Shown here: one piece after another, positions 62,203 through 64,000 of the stretch | Position numbering within the stretch: position 1 is the stretch's first letter | Layout: every line of letters starts with the position of its first letter | Assembly (NCBI GenBank): GCA_033964015.1 | Contig: CM066918.1 | Coordinates: 26,619,387 to 26,683,386, forward strand | Length of the DNA: 64,000 bases | Direction: 5' to 3' | Source: Scolanthus callimorphus | Taxonomy: Eukaryota > Cnidaria > Anthozoa > Actiniaria > Edwardsiidae | Made by a program: the position numbers and the translations under genes | Notes under the pieces: generated by a model | Seen by the model: the letters and a program-made list of their open reading frames with translations, nothing else | Databases searched by the model: none | What the model was told of the DNA's origin: nothing

Positions 62203-62497
62203 GCACAAACAGGACTTGGACATTTAAAGTTGGTTCTCTGCAGTTCATGCCCATCGGCACAAGACCGGTGAAACGTGTGTCCACACGGACACAACGTTAT
62301 ATATTTAGGAGTACCTTTCTCCCCAGTTTTCTGCTCATTGCACAGACCACATTCTATAAAAATATATATGTATAACTTAGTTAGATAAAACATCAGAAAA
62401 CAAAAAGTGCTCAACAGTATATCAAGATCAGTGACTTACTCAAATACTTACTCAAGTCAATCATTAGTTCCATTTCCATGGGATCTTCGTTTGGCAT
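62203..62497 (-). CDS. RING-finger-like protein, first two exons
   Basis: Exon 1 is 62497-62452 (ATG, 15 codons, donor TTGA|GTAAGT, phase 1). Exon 2 is 62352-62203 (acceptor TTTTTATAG, donor TGTGC|GTAAGT). Phases agree. Exon 2 encodes a zinc-binding pattern: CGLC, then LCPCGHTFHRSC, then CPSPVC, similar to RING or related cross-brace domains of ubiquitin ligases. No further exon is found before the Gypsy element at 61918, so the next exon would lie beyond the 24-kb nest or has been lost. Confidence 0.5.
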
Positions 62498-62850
62498 TTC
62501 AGCTATGTTACAGTATTACTGTTCTTTGAATTGCAAAAATATTGGGCAGAGAACGACATTTGTCGAATCATGGAGATATTTAAACTTATTGGATGAGGTT
62601 GAGCATGATAGTGAGATTTGGCAACGCCGAGGTTTGTGTTATCTGCCGAAGCGATGCTGAGGCTAGGAAAATACTGGATTGAATAGAGAGATTTTACCAG
62701 TTACTCAAAAGTTTGAAATTTCTTGGCTTGATATTGGTTTATTTTGGAAGAACTACATGTAATCATTTACTTTGGTTAGCGAAATACTCATAGAAAGCGG
62801 AGAAATTAAACTTCAAATTTCACCACCTGGAGTACTCTAACAGTAATGAA
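62498..62850. other. upstream region of the RING-like gene
   Basis: Presumed promoter side. A plus-strand frame near 62605-62683 reads VCVICRSDAE, which has a CxxC but is too short to call. Confidence 0.3.
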
Positions 62851-63200
62851 ATTCTATAGGATTATTCAAAGCTTCAGGAGGCTAGATTACGCTAAGAAAA
62901 TAGCACGAAAAAAAGCGATATCGCACGAGTCGCGCAGCGACGAGGGCGATATCGCCTTTTTGAGTGCTATTTTCGGCGGAATCTACCGACTGAACGCTTT
63001 CAATAGACTTGAATCCTATGATATCTCGTCCTCAATTTACACAAAAAAGATATCATAGGATTCTATAGAGAATACTACATGGGCGCGCAGGGATATGGAA
63101 TTTATCTTTAAATTCATGAGTGAGCGCAGCGAATGAGTGAGATATCAAATTCGAAAACGAAAAGATAAATTCCATATTGTCTAAGCGCCCATGTATTATT
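62851..63200. repeat. cluster of three short palindromes
   Basis: (1) 62899-62993: AAAATAGCAC...GCGATATCGC against GCGATATCGC...GTGCTATTTT. (2) 63011-63062: AATCCTATGATATC against GATATCATAGGATT. (3) 63075-63196: TACATGGGCGC...GATATGGAATTTATC against GATAAATTCCATAT...GCGCCCATGTA. MITE-derived foldbacks. Confidence 0.7.
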
Positions 63201-63234
63201 CTGTTTACTAAATCATTGTGAAAATGTTTCGATT

Positions 63235-63490
63235 TGATGAATTTCGCGACAGTGGGCATTTATCGGCGTAATTTTTCACACGTGCGAATTACGATATTTC
63301 ACAGTGGCAGAAATATAGATATAGAGGATATTACACGGTGGCGCGAAGATATGGATTTTATTTTCGAGTGGCAAGAACAATATTTTACAATATTTTACGA
63401 ACGAGCGCAGCGAGTGAGTAAAGTATTGTTTTTGACACGAGAAAATGAAATCCATATCTTCAAGCCACCGTGTAATGTTCTTTTTATTAT
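63235..63490. mobile_element. foldback MITE, family B
   Basis: ATTACACGGTGGCGCGAAGA at 63329 pairs with CTTCAAGCCACCGTGTAAT near 63475, with a GAGCGCAGCGAGTGAG centre. Related to 14733-14850. Confidence 0.7.
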
Positions 63491-64000
63491 ATGGATTAGA
63501 ATTGACATAGCGGCAAAATATTACAAATTGAACAACTCACTTGGTAAAGTCGAAAGTGTTTATTTGTGAAATGCTCCCTCAATCTTTCTGATTCCCAGTG
63601 TCGTTAAGAACTAATTTCCCTTTTTGTGTTGCTGTAGCTTTCTCTGCCATAGTTGAAATAAGGTTTTTCTCTTTAGAACTAGAACAAAACTTAGTTTTGT
63701 GGCTTAAAACTCGTGTGACCGAGCGAGCGAGATTTCACTGCAGACGAAGTCAGGAAAACAAACACTCCAAACGTGCACATCCGGGACATTTGGTACATAA
63801 CTTTTTCATATTTTCACTAGTGAAGATATGGAAAATACGAGTGTCTTAGTTTCCGGTAAAACACTGGCATCCATATTATAAAATATACTATCTTGCTATA
63901 GATAAATAATTAGATAAATTAGATAAATAATTTTATTTTTTTAACGGAACTTACAAGAGTTACTTGTACTTTAATGTATGCCTTTGAAAAGATGCTAAAA
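63491..64000. other. no gene recognised
   Basis: An inverted pair at about 63811-63836 (CATATTTTCACTAG / CTAGTGAAGATATG) inside a longer MITE remnant. No coding signal to the window end. Confidence 0.4.

Overview
This window looks like nuclear DNA of a cnidarian, most likely an anthozoan such as a stony coral. The evidence is intron-containing animal genes with GT-AG splice sites, a dense load of small palindromic (MITE-like) repeats in almost every intron and spacer, and two large animal-type mobile elements. Genus and species cannot be read from the sequence. Host genes are exon models built by eye, so internal boundaries are more reliable than 5' ends.

Host gene part, 1-37.8 kb. From left to right: a frameshifted fragment that resembles an RIIa docking domain (about 1.45-1.82 kb, +); a CLN3/battenin-like lysosomal membrane protein gene in two exons (6834-3948, -) with a 230-bp copy of its own exon inside its intron; a three-exon Ly6/uPAR-type GPI-anchored protein gene (8427-14424, +); a 2-kb foldback element (18.8-20.8 kb); an LRRC74-like leucine-rich-repeat plus EF-hand gene (about 22.1-27.4 kb, +) whose last intron holds a 33-copy, 29-bp minisatellite; and an intronless 576-codon gene of unknown function (31207-32937, +).

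Mobile element nest, 37.8-61.9 kb. A degraded chromodomain Ty3/Gypsy retroelement (5' LTR, gag, protease, RT-RNase H, integrase, chromodomain; no 3' LTR seen) has been split by a complete Polinton/Maverick of 17,124 bp (40838-57961). The Polinton landed a few codons after the protease active site and is flanked by a perfect 6-bp target duplication, TATTAG. It carries the full set of core genes on the minus strand: protein-primed DNA polymerase, chromodomain integrase, penton-like minor capsid protein, major capsid protein, adenain-type protease, packaging ATPase and small basic virion-type proteins. It also has an unfamiliar acidic/proline-rich repeat protein at the right end and two plus-strand genes at the left end. 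The terminal inverted repeats are very long (about 2.5 kb) because they hold three kinds of minisatellite plus an inward-facing CRE/CCAAT/TATA promoter each. Most Polinton genes have their own TATA box close upstream, which suggests many short transcription units.

Right edge, 62-64 kb. Two exons of a RING-finger-like gene (62497-62203, -) lie just outside the nest, so the nest probably sits in an intron or 3' part of that gene. The rest is palindromic repeats. The Polinton reading frames are almost all intact and its TIR spacers nearly identical, while the Gypsy host is broken in several places.
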